NCBI GenBank assembly: GCA_903862885.1
Contig: CAIOZU010000013.1
Span: forward strand, 1 to 54,121
Direction: 5' to 3'
DNA: 54,121 bases
From: an uncultured Pseudomonadota bacterium
GTDB lineage: Bacteria; Pseudomonadota; Gammaproteobacteria; Steroidobacterales; Steroidobacteraceae
The notes under the pieces are model-generated. The model saw only the letters and a program-made list of their open reading frames with translations, was not told the origin of the DNA and made no database searches. This document shows, in pieces, positions 26,885 to 34,052 of the stretch (within the stretch, counting starts at the first letter, position 1; each line of letters starts with the position of its first letter). The position numbers and the translations under genes were made by a program.

Positions 26885-28618
26885 CTACGGCAACCACCAA
26901 TCGACGAACGATGCATCGGGGTTAGAGGTCCAGGTGGACTGATTGTTCTCCAGATAAAGCAAAAAGGAGTTCAGGTTAGCCACATCGTTCGGGCACAGGT
27001 AGTTCGCAAAGCCAGGCATCCCAGCATCAGAACCTGCATTAATGACGCCAGTGACCTCGCTTCCCACGATGCGAGGTCCCATGCCGCCCTTGGCGTCACC
27101 GCCATGGCAGCTATAACAATTCATGCGCATGTACGCTCTCCGACCTTCTCGCACCGCGGTGGTGACGGCCGGCGGGGTGATGCAATTGTCGGCAATAGAG
27201 ATGCTGACCGTGGCTGTTGCCGTGTTCTTTCCATCTGACGCCGTGAGGGTGAACGACGAGGTGGCTAAGGGCAGCGGCGGAGTACCTGAAATCACGCCCG
27301 TGCTGCTCGAGAGGACTAACCCAGAGGGCAGTGCGGGGCTCACTGAGTAGGTCACGGGGCCTGAAAAGTTGGTGAGCACGAAGGCCGCGGTGGGCGTGAT
27401 CGCGACGCCTCGCTTACCGTTGACTGTTTGTGTGGTCGGACTGATGCCGGTGACGGTGAGTGCTAGGGTCGCGTTAGCCGTGCCACTGGTGCCGCCATTG
27501 CCGGTGATCGTATAGGCGGTGGCGGACTGCCCCACGGTGGGTATACCGCTGATTTGACCGTTGCTCACATTGAAGCTCAGACCCGCCGGTAGCGTTGAGG
27601 GCGATAGCGAATAGGTGAGCGTCCCGACAAAACCTGCGTTAGCACTTAAGATGGAACTGGTCAGAGACCTGCCCACCGAACTGCTGACGGTTTGTGTGGC
27701 GGGGGTCAGTACGGGCTTGGGGAGCGCGACGGTGAGGGTCACGCTGGCGCTTGCACTGCCGCTGGTGGCGCCTGTGCCTGTGATCGAATAGACGGTGGTG
27801 GCCTGAGTGGCTGTGGGCGTCCCACTGATTTGGCCCGTGCTGGTGCTGAAACTTAAACCCGCCGGCAAAGCAGCCGGTGACAGGGTATAGGTCACCGTTC
27901 CAACGAAACCCGCATTGGCGCTTAGGTTTGCACTTTTTAGCGCGCTACTTACCGTACCACTCACGGTTTGTGAGGCGGGGCTCAACGTCGCTGCGGGGAG
28001 AACGACCGTTAAACTGACGCTCACCGCCGCACTGCCGCTCGTGGCGCCTGTGCCCGTGATCGTATAGACGGTGGTGGCCTGAGTGGCTGTGGGCGTCCCA
28101 CTGATTTGGCCGGTGCTGGTACTGAAACTTAAACCCGCCGGCAAAGCGGCGGGTGACAGTGCGTAGCTGAGGGTGCCGCTGAAGCGGGTCGCGCTCAGGC
28201 TCGAGGTCTTAAGCGATGTGCCTACCGTGCCATTCACGGTTTGTGAGGCGGGGCTTAGGGTGGCGACAGGAGCGGTGACCGTGAGGCTCACGCTGGCGGT
28301 TGCACTGCCGCTGGTAGCCCCCGTGCCGGTGATCGTATAAACGGTGAGGGCTTGAGCGACGGTCGGCGTTCCACTGACTTGGCCGTTGCTCGTGCTAAAA
28401 CTTAAGCCCGCTGGCAAGGCAGTCGGTGCTAACGAATACTTGACCGTACCACTAAAACCAGAGGCACTCATGCTGGTGGACTTAAGCGATGTGCCCACCG
28501 TGCCGTTCACTGTTTGTGAGGCGGGGCTCAAGGTGGCGGCCATGGCCGTGCCAGTGAGCCCTAACAGCAGCAGTAGGTGAATGCAGACAAGGCGCACGAG
28601 GGTGTGGTGAGATGTCAT
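26885..28618 (-). CDS. c-type cytochrome on five Ig-like repeats
   Basis: A 577-residue exported protein. A signal peptide (1-27) is followed by five putative Ig-like (He_PIG-type) repeats of about 90 residues at 29-119, 120-210, 211-303, 304-391 and 392-478. Each has LSPASQTV-, LPAGLSFS- and ISGTPT-like blocks. The last 99 residues form a cytochrome c domain with CYSCH (501-505) and a likely axial Met534 in AGMPGFA. Its start overlaps the XoxJ-like gene's stop as ATGA. In this position a PQQ dehydrogenase operon usually has a small cytochrome cL/XoxG; here the electron acceptor is on a long extracellular-type stalk. The electron-transfer role is inferred from context. Confidence 0.9.
   Translation of the reverse strand: MTSHHTLVRLVCIHLLLLLGLTGTAMAATLSPASQTVNGTVGTSLKSTSMSASGFSGTVKYSLAPTALPAGLSFSTSNGQVSGTPTVAQALTVYTITGTGATSGSATASVSLTVTAPVATLSPASQTVNGTVGTSLKTSSLSATRFSGTLSYALSPAALPAGLSFSTSTGQISGTPTATQATTVYTITGTGATSGSAAVSVSLTVVLPAATLSPASQTVSGTVSSALKSANLSANAGFVGTVTYTLSPAALPAGLSFSTSTGQISGTPTATQATTVYSITGTGATSGSASASVTLTVALPKPVLTPATQTVSSSVGRSLTSSILSANAGFVGTLTYSLSPSTLPAGLSFNVSNGQISGIPTVGQSATAYTITGNGGTSGTANATLALTVTGISPTTQTVNGKRGVAITPTAAFVLTNFSGPVTYSVSPALPSGLVLSSSTGVISGTPPLPLATSSFTLTASDGKNTATATVSISIADNCITPPAVTTAVREGRRAYMRMNCYSCHGGDAKGGMGPRIVGSEVTGVINAGSDAGMPGFANYLCPNDVANLNSFLLYLENNQSTWTSNPDASFVDWWLP
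27185..28534 (-). repeat. Tandem Ig-like coding repeats
   Basis: Five tandem coding units of roughly 261-279 bp. Units 2 and 3 share long nearly identical DNA stretches (around 27770-27870 and 28045-28150), which points to recent duplication or gene conversion. Units 4 and 5 are more diverged. Confidence 0.8.
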
Positions 28619-29511
28619 AGTCTCTTTACCTGTTCATTCTTGAGTGAAGTATTTAAAGGAGATTCAGATGAGAGGGTCGCGGAGACCCGCACGGGCTCTA
28701 TGACCGGGATGTGAGAGGCCAGCAGCACGTGACGAATTTCGCTGCGGTGTCTTTCCAAGGTCGCCTCGAGTTTGGCCGCAAGTTCCGTATCGTCCTTGCG
28801 CACGCCCATCGCCATGTCATAAGAAAACAGCAGTTCCGGCATATTGGGATCATTCGGAGCGGGAACAACTGCCAAGGTGTCGCGATATTTGCTCGCGAAA
28901 TACCCACCGATAGGTCCCCACACGATGGCCACATCGATCTGGCCATCGGCGACTGCCTTAATGACGAGACCCTGTGGGTCTTTAACGGAGCCTTCACCCC
29001 ACATGGAGAATCCCACAATGTTTTTGGCCAAACCATAACGACCTAAGGCTACGGCCGGTGGTGCATTTGAGCCATCATTACCTATCACGTGCAGTCCGAT
29101 GCGGAGATCCTTCAGAACCGGATCCTCATAGGAGGAAATATGCAGGTTCCGGGATTTCTTAGTCACCATCACATAGCTGGAGCGATAGTAGGGACGGGTC
29201 GCCAAGACCCGGTTAAAGCCCACGGGCACGGCCATGACGACATCGCACCGGTGAGCGCCTAAGGTTTGCCGAAAAAAGTTTTGACGTTGCTTAAGCCACG
29301 TATAACTGAGAGTGGCGTTCATGTCCTTAGCCAGAATGGCCGCGATCTGATTGTCGACGCCCTGCTGTTTTTCATTTGAGAAGGGCAGATTGTCCGGATC
29401 CGCGCACACCCGCAGTGACTCGGCTGCCCCACACCACACCGGCAGGAGCAGGGTGATGGCCACGCAGGATGCCGAGAGCCTGCGCGTCAGTGCGCACGGC
29501 CGATTCATCGC
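28615..29511 (-). CDS. XoxJ/MxaJ-like periplasmic binding protein
   Basis: A 298-residue exported solute-binding-fold protein. After a signal peptide (LLLPVWCGAA) it begins SLRVCADPDNLPFSNEKQQG and continues with ARxYYRSSYVMV-type and GLHVIGNDGSNAPPAVAL blocks. These are characteristic of the quinoprotein-dehydrogenase-associated family (MxaJ/XoxJ). Members are thought to help activate or mature PQQ alcohol dehydrogenases rather than import a solute. It lies between the dehydrogenase gene and the cytochrome gene, overlapping the latter by four bases. The ATG at 29511 gives the best signal peptide; a GTG at 29535 is possible. The symbol xoxJ is not given because the clade is uncertain. Confidence 0.88.
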   Translation of the reverse strand, partial: AMNRPCALTRRLSASCVAITLLLPVWCGAAESLRVCADPDNLPFSNEKQQGVDNQIAAILAKDMNATLSYTWLKQRQNFFRQTLGAHRCDVVMAVPVGFNRVLATRPYYRSSYVMVTKKSRNLHISSYEDPVLKDLRIGLHVIGNDGSNAPPAVALGRYGLAKNIVGFSMWGEGSVKDPQGLVIKAVADGQIDVAIVWGPIGGYFASKYRDTLAVVPAPNDPNMPELLFSYDMAMGVRKDDTELAAKLEATLERHRSEIRHVLLASHIPVIEPVRVSATLSSESPLNTSLKNEQVKRL

Positions 29512-29550
29512 GTTACTCGTTGCATTAGTCGCCACGCGCGCTGATCAGAA

Positions 29551-31509
29551 TCAAGGCAGCTTAAAGATGTGGACCCTACCGCCCCCATTGGTGGCGGTAG
29601 TGCTTGAGGTGGCGCCAGGGCAGGGCTTGCCCGAGGCCGTAAAGCTACCGGCAAGCCAACTCACCCCACTAAACACCGCAATGCGCTGCTTGCCATCGGT
29701 CCCGGTGAAGGCGATGGGGCTACCGACTGAGCTGCAGGCGTAGCCTGAGGCGTTAGGTGCCGGGTCCGTCAGCTTGGTGCGAAACAACTCGGTACCACCG
29801 CCCGCTGCCGTGCCATCGATGGCGACAAAGTCGCCCGCTAAGGTGCCGTAAAAAACTACATCGCCGGCCGTTGCCAAAATGCCCGCGTAAATGGCCGCCA
29901 TTTCGGGTTTGGCCCACAGACGTTGGCCATTGACGAAGTCCCATGCCACCAGCTCACTCATGAACCAGTGACCGGGTCCTAGCGAGGCGGGGTTGGTGCC
30001 CGGACCACCGCTGATGGAGATGTTGTTGCCCATGTATGGGGCGCCTGCGATGTACTCGGCTTGCAAGGCTTCGTAGTTCATGCAGAAGTTAAACGTCGGC
30101 ACATAAAATAAGTTCTGTGTCGGTGAAAACGCTGACGGTTCCCAGCCCTTGAGGCCAAGCGCAGACGGACAAATGTTGCTAGTGATTGCACCTTGGTGCG
30201 TTTCTTTGTTCTTACCCTTGCCAACGGGGTAGCCTGCCTGCTGATCAGAGGCGGCGTCCCAGCCCGGCATCGGATAGCCCGTGGTCAGATTGATCGCGTC
30301 CGCCCAGTTCACGGACTCTGGAATGGGGCCGTATTTGATGGCCGATAGGATCTGGCCTGACAGTCGATCAAAGGTATAGACAAAGCCATTCTTATTAAAT
30401 TGCACTAAGACTTGAGAATGGGCGACTTGATCTGGCGTCGTGATCGGCGTTGTCAGATTCAACGGGATGCTCTCACTGACGGCATCGAAATCGAACATAT
30501 CATGTGGTGTTGCTTGATAGATCCACTGCGCCTGTCCGGTAGAGGCCTTACGCGCATAGATAGAGGCGCTCCACTTATTTTCGCCCAGACGCTGGTCAGC
30601 ATTCCAAGTGCCAGGCTGGCTTGTGCCGTAGAAGAGCAAATCGTTGGCCGCGTCATAAGTGACGTCATTCCAGACGGAGCTACCGCCTTGCTGCCACATA
30701 TCACCCACACCTTGATTCCAGCTGGTTTTGCCCAGATCCGTGCCGCGGTCTTTCGCGTAGAAGGGGTTATAAATAGAGCCAATCAATACATCCGAGTCCG
30801 GCCCGGTTGTGTAGGCTTTCCATAGCAGTTTACCGGTGGCCAGATCCAATGCCTGCAGCCAACCGCGCACGGCCATTTCGCCGCTTGAGCTGCCGACGAC
30901 AACAATGGAGTTGCCAGCGGACGACTGGTTTGGGACGATCAGTACCGACCCGTTGGTGGTCACCCCGGTTCTCACGTCCGCAAGCGTCGTTCGCCACATC
31001 TGCGTGCCGACCGTGGCATCATCGCGGATAGCAATCACCGCATCGTCTAGTGTTGTATAAACGATGAGTCCTGTGCCATTGCCGGTGGTGGCGTATGCAG
31101 GGCCGCGATTGACGGTGTCACAGCAGTTCACGCCAACCGCGTAGTGGTTGACGCTTGGTGTGAAGGTCCATTTGGTTGCGCCGCTGTTGAGATCGTAGGC
31201 GATGAGTTTGTTGGGGAAGGGGGTGACGACATACAGGGTGCTCCCTACGACGAGGGGCGCGCCCATGTGGCTGCCGTTCACACCCGTCTGTAAGGTGCGC
31301 TCGAGTTGTAGGCTGGCGGCGTTTGCGGTGGTGATGTCGGTGAGTGCGCTGAAGCGGATACCATCGAGCGTGCCACCATGGCTTGTCCAGTTACTGCCTG
31401 TGCCGGTAGCCGTTGTGATCTGCGCATGACAGATGACAGTGAACGTCATCAGACAGGCGGCGAACAATAATGTCGTCGCGAATGGTTGAGGCAAAAAGCG
31501 ACGAGTCAT
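29551..31509 (-). CDS. PQQ-dependent alcohol dehydrogenase, lanthanide-type Asp pair
   Basis: A 652-residue exported quinoprotein of the methanol/ethanol family: an eight-bladed propeller with PQQ and a metal ion. Visible are a signal peptide ending CHAQ, the vicinal disulfide Cys129-Cys130 (VNCCD), Glu211 (GEMAVRG), Trp280, and the catalytic region PHDMFDFD with Asp340 and an extra Asp342. In XoxF-type enzymes this second Asp binds a lanthanide; Ca-type MxaF has Ala there. The usual metal-ligand Asn in GTGNP reads GTSQP, giving Gln298. The ATG at 31509 is preferred over a TTG at 31539. It is first in an operon with a XoxJ-like gene and a cytochrome gene. The substrate is not determined. Confidence 0.92.
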   Translation of the reverse strand: MTRRFLPQPFATTLLFAACLMTFTVICHAQITTATGTGSNWTSHGGTLDGIRFSALTDITTANAASLQLERTLQTGVNGSHMGAPLVVGSTLYVVTPFPNKLIAYDLNSGATKWTFTPSVNHYAVGVNCCDTVNRGPAYATTGNGTGLIVYTTLDDAVIAIRDDATVGTQMWRTTLADVRTGVTTNGSVLIVPNQSSAGNSIVVVGSSSGEMAVRGWLQALDLATGKLLWKAYTTGPDSDVLIGSIYNPFYAKDRGTDLGKTSWNQGVGDMWQQGGSSVWNDVTYDAANDLLFYGTSQPGTWNADQRLGENKWSASIYARKASTGQAQWIYQATPHDMFDFDAVSESIPLNLTTPITTPDQVAHSQVLVQFNKNGFVYTFDRLSGQILSAIKYGPIPESVNWADAINLTTGYPMPGWDAASDQQAGYPVGKGKNKETHQGAITSNICPSALGLKGWEPSAFSPTQNLFYVPTFNFCMNYEALQAEYIAGAPYMGNNISISGGPGTNPASLGPGHWFMSELVAWDFVNGQRLWAKPEMAAIYAGILATAGDVVFYGTLAGDFVAIDGTAAGGGTELFRTKLTDPAPNASGYACSSVGSPIAFTGTDGKQRIAVFSGVSWLAGSFTASGKPCPGATSSTTATNGGGRVHIFKLP

Positions 31510-31586
31510 CACGTGCTGAGCGGGGCGGATTAATGGCAAGCTGTTCGTGCAGTGTGGACCTCAACATCAAGGGGTTTTAGCGTTTG

Positions 31587-31592
31587 ATTATA
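31587..31592 (-). promoter_or_regulatory. Candidate -10 box for the PQQ operon
   Basis: The minus strand reads TATAAT, a perfect -10 hexamer, 78 bases before the dehydrogenase ATG. No good -35 is found 16-18 bases upstream, so an activator may be needed. A 16-bp palindrome (31612-31627) covers the expected -35 zone. Confidence 0.4.
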
Positions 31593-31611
31593 CGCCGAAT
31601 GGAGTGATCGG

Positions 31612-31634
31612 ATGCCTCAAGAGGCATTTTTTTT
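31612..31634 (+). terminator. Palindrome with T-run: terminator or operator
   Basis: ATGCCTC and GAGGCAT form a perfect 16-bp palindrome followed on the plus strand by eight T. This is a textbook intrinsic terminator, yet no plus-strand gene precedes it: the stretch to the left encodes the PQQ dehydrogenase on the other strand. It could end an antisense or small RNA, attenuate the Rap1a-like gene downstream, or serve as an operator over the PQQ promoter. Confidence 0.55.
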
Positions 31635-31751
31635 AATTCGACAGGCTTAAGTGGATAAGCAGCAACCGATAAGGGCGATCCGTTTAATGGGATAGATAGC
31701 GGGTTGATGATTATTGTTAAATGACACCGCAAGGGTGAGGCGAGGTAAATC

Positions 31752-32150
31752 ATGAAGAGGCGTGTGTTGGTAGGGCTCCTGTGCCTCCTCAGTGCGGTCT
31801 GTCGTGCAGAGCCGGGTGAAATAAAAAAACAGGCGCTGATGGCATCGACCTCGGCCAATGTTGCGGTGCGGGACGGCGCCTGGCTCAAATGGGCGTGTGA
31901 GACGCATCGGGCGTGGGATGTGGACCCGGGTACCCTTTGGAAGGGGACGGACAGTAAACAAGACAATTTGGGCGCCGGACTCTGTGCGGGCTTTATTGCC
32001 GGGGTGATGAGTGCGCCGGGCGTCCCGGCCATCGTCAGCCAACACCCATTCGCACCACAGGTCGTATTGGATTTCCTTGATCAGCACCGGATGCGTTTGG
32101 GCGAGCCGGCAGGACGGCTAGTCGTCGAGGCGCTGTCGTCTGCGCCGTGA
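31752..32150 (+). CDS. Rap1a/Tai-like exported protein
   Basis: A 132-residue protein with a signal peptide (LLCLLSAVCRAEP) and the pattern of the Rap1a/Tai family: an early WLKWACE Cys, then LCAGFIAGVM, and a helical VVLDFLDQHRMRLGEPAGRLVVEAL end. Some members are immunity proteins against type VI amidase effectors; many others occur without any effector and have no known role. No effector gene is seen here. GAGG lies upstream of the ATG. It is divergent from the PQQ operon. Confidence 0.7.
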   Translation: MKRRVLVGLLCLLSAVCRAEPGEIKKQALMASTSANVAVRDGAWLKWACETHRAWDVDPGTLWKGTDSKQDNLGAGLCAGFIAGVMSAPGVPAIVSQHPFAPQVVLDFLDQHRMRLGEPAGRLVVEALSSAP

Positions 32151-32563
32151 GCGGTGAGGAGTGTCATGCAGTCGGTCAGTAGCTAGAAACGATTGAGTGG
32201 TCACAGCAAGAGTCACTTGAACGTGCGCATCGAGGGGTATGTCTATTTACTTGAGGCTCGCTACTCATCCTCGCGCCATTGGGTTGTTCGAGCATAGCGT
32301 CGCATCCTCGGTCGTGCGGAGGGCCTCAATGGATGAAGCCACAGCCGCGAATGCGTCCATCGGATGGTGCATCTCTCATGCAAAAACGCATGGGTCTATG
32401 CGAAAACACACGGGTCGCTTAGTGAAAAACTTTCAGTGATAATCATTTGCCGTGTGCACGTGCGGCATCGCCTTAATCCATGCGATGGAATTAGCGAGCC
32501 TGTTGGTTTGTTCGTGTCAGGATGGCTGGGTGATCGTCGGGTTGAATTAACGAGGTGATCGGC
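32151..32563. other. Non-coding region with tandem 20-mers and Fur-like site
   Basis: No convincing gene lies in this 413-base gap. Two adjacent 20-mers at 32378-32397 and 32398-32417 match at 16 of 20 positions (both contain AAAAC and GGGTC). Downstream, GATAATCATTTGC (32438-32450) matches 11 of 13 positions of a 6-1-6 Fur core. These could control the MFS-MttB unit. They are suggestive only. Confidence 0.4.
32378..32417. repeat. Two tandem 20-bp direct repeats
   Basis: Each unit starts ATGC, has an A-tract, then CAC/CGC-like bases and GGGTC. The 20-bp spacing (close to two helical turns) is suited to a dimeric or tetrameric regulator. They lie about 150-190 bases before the MFS start. Confidence 0.5.
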
Positions 32564-33883
32564 ATGTCAAAGCAAACGGTGGGTGCGCGAATACCGTTTG
32601 CCGAGGTGCGCTTTGGGTCCTTTCACCGTCGTGTGGCAGTGGCCAGCATGGGCGGCGTTTTCAGTGACGGCTACGGCCTCGGGATTATCGGGGTTGCTTT
32701 GACGGGTGCAGACGCTGATTTGCACCTGAGCGCGTTGTGGGTAGGCCTGCTGGGGGGGGCTTCTTTGGCGGGGCTCTTTTTGGGCGCGCTGCTGGCGGGC
32801 CCTTTTGCCGATCAGCACGGTCGGCGTCCCCTGTTTGCGTACAACATGGGACTGTTGGCCCTGTTGTCGGTTGGACAGTTTTGGGTGCACTCCTCAGCCG
32901 CTTGGTTGCTGTTGCGTTTAAGCATTGGGTTTTTGTTGGGTACGGACTATGTGGTCAGTAAAGCCATGTTGTCCGAGTGGATGCCGAGTCGGTCGAGGCC
33001 TCGCATCATGGGCATGCTGTCCATTGCTTGGGCGGCCGGTTATGCGATCGCCTACTTCACCAGCTTTGCCTTGCTGTTTATAGGCCATGAGGCCTGGCGA
33101 TGGATGCTGTTGACCAGTGCGGTCCCGTGTCTACTCATTTTGCCCTTGCGACTGCAGATGCCTGAATCTGCGGTGTGGCTCGTGGATCATGGTCAAGCCG
33201 ATCGGGCATCGACGGTGGTGTCTCGGTATGTCAGTCCAGATGCCGCCGCCCCCGTGCCAAGTCCCGTCGCGATCGTCGCGACCGGACGGTGGCGGCAATT
33301 AGGGTCTGCCGCGTGGCGGCAGCGCACCGGGGTGGCCTGTGCCTTATTCACGTGTCAGGTCATTCCTTATTTTGCGGTCGGCACCTTTGTGTCACGCGTG
33401 TTATCGGCGTTGACCGTATCCGGCAGCTATGTGGGCGGACTGGTGTACAACGCGGCGTTACTGCTGGGCGCGGTGCTGGGGCTTGTGACGGTGGATCGGA
33501 TCGCGAGGCGTACTTTTATCGTGGGGAGCTTTGTGATTTCAGCCACGGCGATGAGTGTGTTGACTGTGGGGAGTGCGTTGCCGGGGTGGCTCACGGTCAC
33601 GCTGTTTGCCGTGTTTGCGGGCGTTTTGTCGGCGGCGTCTAACATGGTGTATGTGTATTTGCCGGAGCTGTTTCCAACGGATCTACGCGCCTCCGGTATT
33701 GGACTTGCAGTGGCTTCTAGTCGAATCGGTTCAGCCATCAGTACGTTTTTATTGCCATTGATTGTTGCAGGCTTTGGGGTACGCCCGGCGCTGGGTTGCT
33801 GTGTGATTGTGTTAGTGATTGGTGCGCTGATCTGTTTCAAATGGGCGCCGGAAACGCGTCGGCAGAGCGCGTTAATCATCTGA
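32564..33883 (+). CDS. MFS transporter, sugar/organic-acid porter type
   Basis: A 439-residue carrier with 12 predicted spans. The loop 2-3 motif reads GPFADQHGRRPLF, and YLPELFPTDLRASGIG marks the second half, both typical of the sugar porter/MHS group. The ATG at 32564 is used since GAGG lies 8-9 bases upstream. A small ORF and an MttB-type methyltransferase follow on the same strand with very short gaps, so this carrier probably imports the methyltransferase's substrate; that is inference. Confidence 0.9.
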   Translation: MSKQTVGARIPFAEVRFGSFHRRVAVASMGGVFSDGYGLGIIGVALTGADADLHLSALWVGLLGGASLAGLFLGALLAGPFADQHGRRPLFAYNMGLLALLSVGQFWVHSSAAWLLLRLSIGFLLGTDYVVSKAMLSEWMPSRSRPRIMGMLSIAWAAGYAIAYFTSFALLFIGHEAWRWMLLTSAVPCLLILPLRLQMPESAVWLVDHGQADRASTVVSRYVSPDAAAPVPSPVAIVATGRWRQLGSAAWRQRTGVACALFTCQVIPYFAVGTFVSRVLSALTVSGSYVGGLVYNAALLLGAVLGLVTVDRIARRTFIVGSFVISATAMSVLTVGSALPGWLTVTLFAVFAGVLSAASNMVYVYLPELFPTDLRASGIGLAVASSRIGSAISTFLLPLIVAGFGVRPALGCCVIVLVIGALICFKWAPETRRQSALII

Positions 33884-33911
33884 TGGATACGACTGGGATA
33901 GGAAGATTGCC

Positions 33912-34052
33912 ATGAGTCAGATTGGGTGTTGTCGACGGATGCGCAGGCACGCGGCTGTGTGTGCGCCGGGTAAGGTCTTTGGCACGCGGGGTGCTGTGCG
34001 GGATCGTTTGTTTACCGTGACTGGCTTATGTGAATCGGAGCCGTCGCTGTGA
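33912..34052 (+). CDS. Small ORF coupled to the MttB-type gene
   Basis: A 46-codon frame starts with ATG seven bases after AGGAAG and ends in TGA that overlaps the downstream GTG start as GTGA. The peptide is rich in Arg and Cys (MSQIGCCRRMRRHAAVCAPG at its start) and has no recognisable family. The strong ribosome site and the overlap argue for translation, either as a real small protein or as a device that brings ribosomes to the methyltransferase start. It could be chance. Confidence 0.4.
   Translation: MSQIGCCRRMRRHAAVCAPGKVFGTRGAVRDRLFTVTGLCESEPSL

Noticed and set aside
27185-28534. Repeat array taken as CRISPR
   Set aside because: Units are about 270 bp, in frame and protein-coding, without short repeats and unique spacers.
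31577-32087. Minus-strand frames opposite the Rap1a-like gene
   Set aside because: They lack a ribosome site and domain pattern; the plus-strand gene has a signal peptide and family motifs.
32239-32439. Short plus-strand frame in the gap before the MFS gene
   Set aside because: There is no ribosome site, the composition is not gene-like, and it spans the tandem 20-mers.
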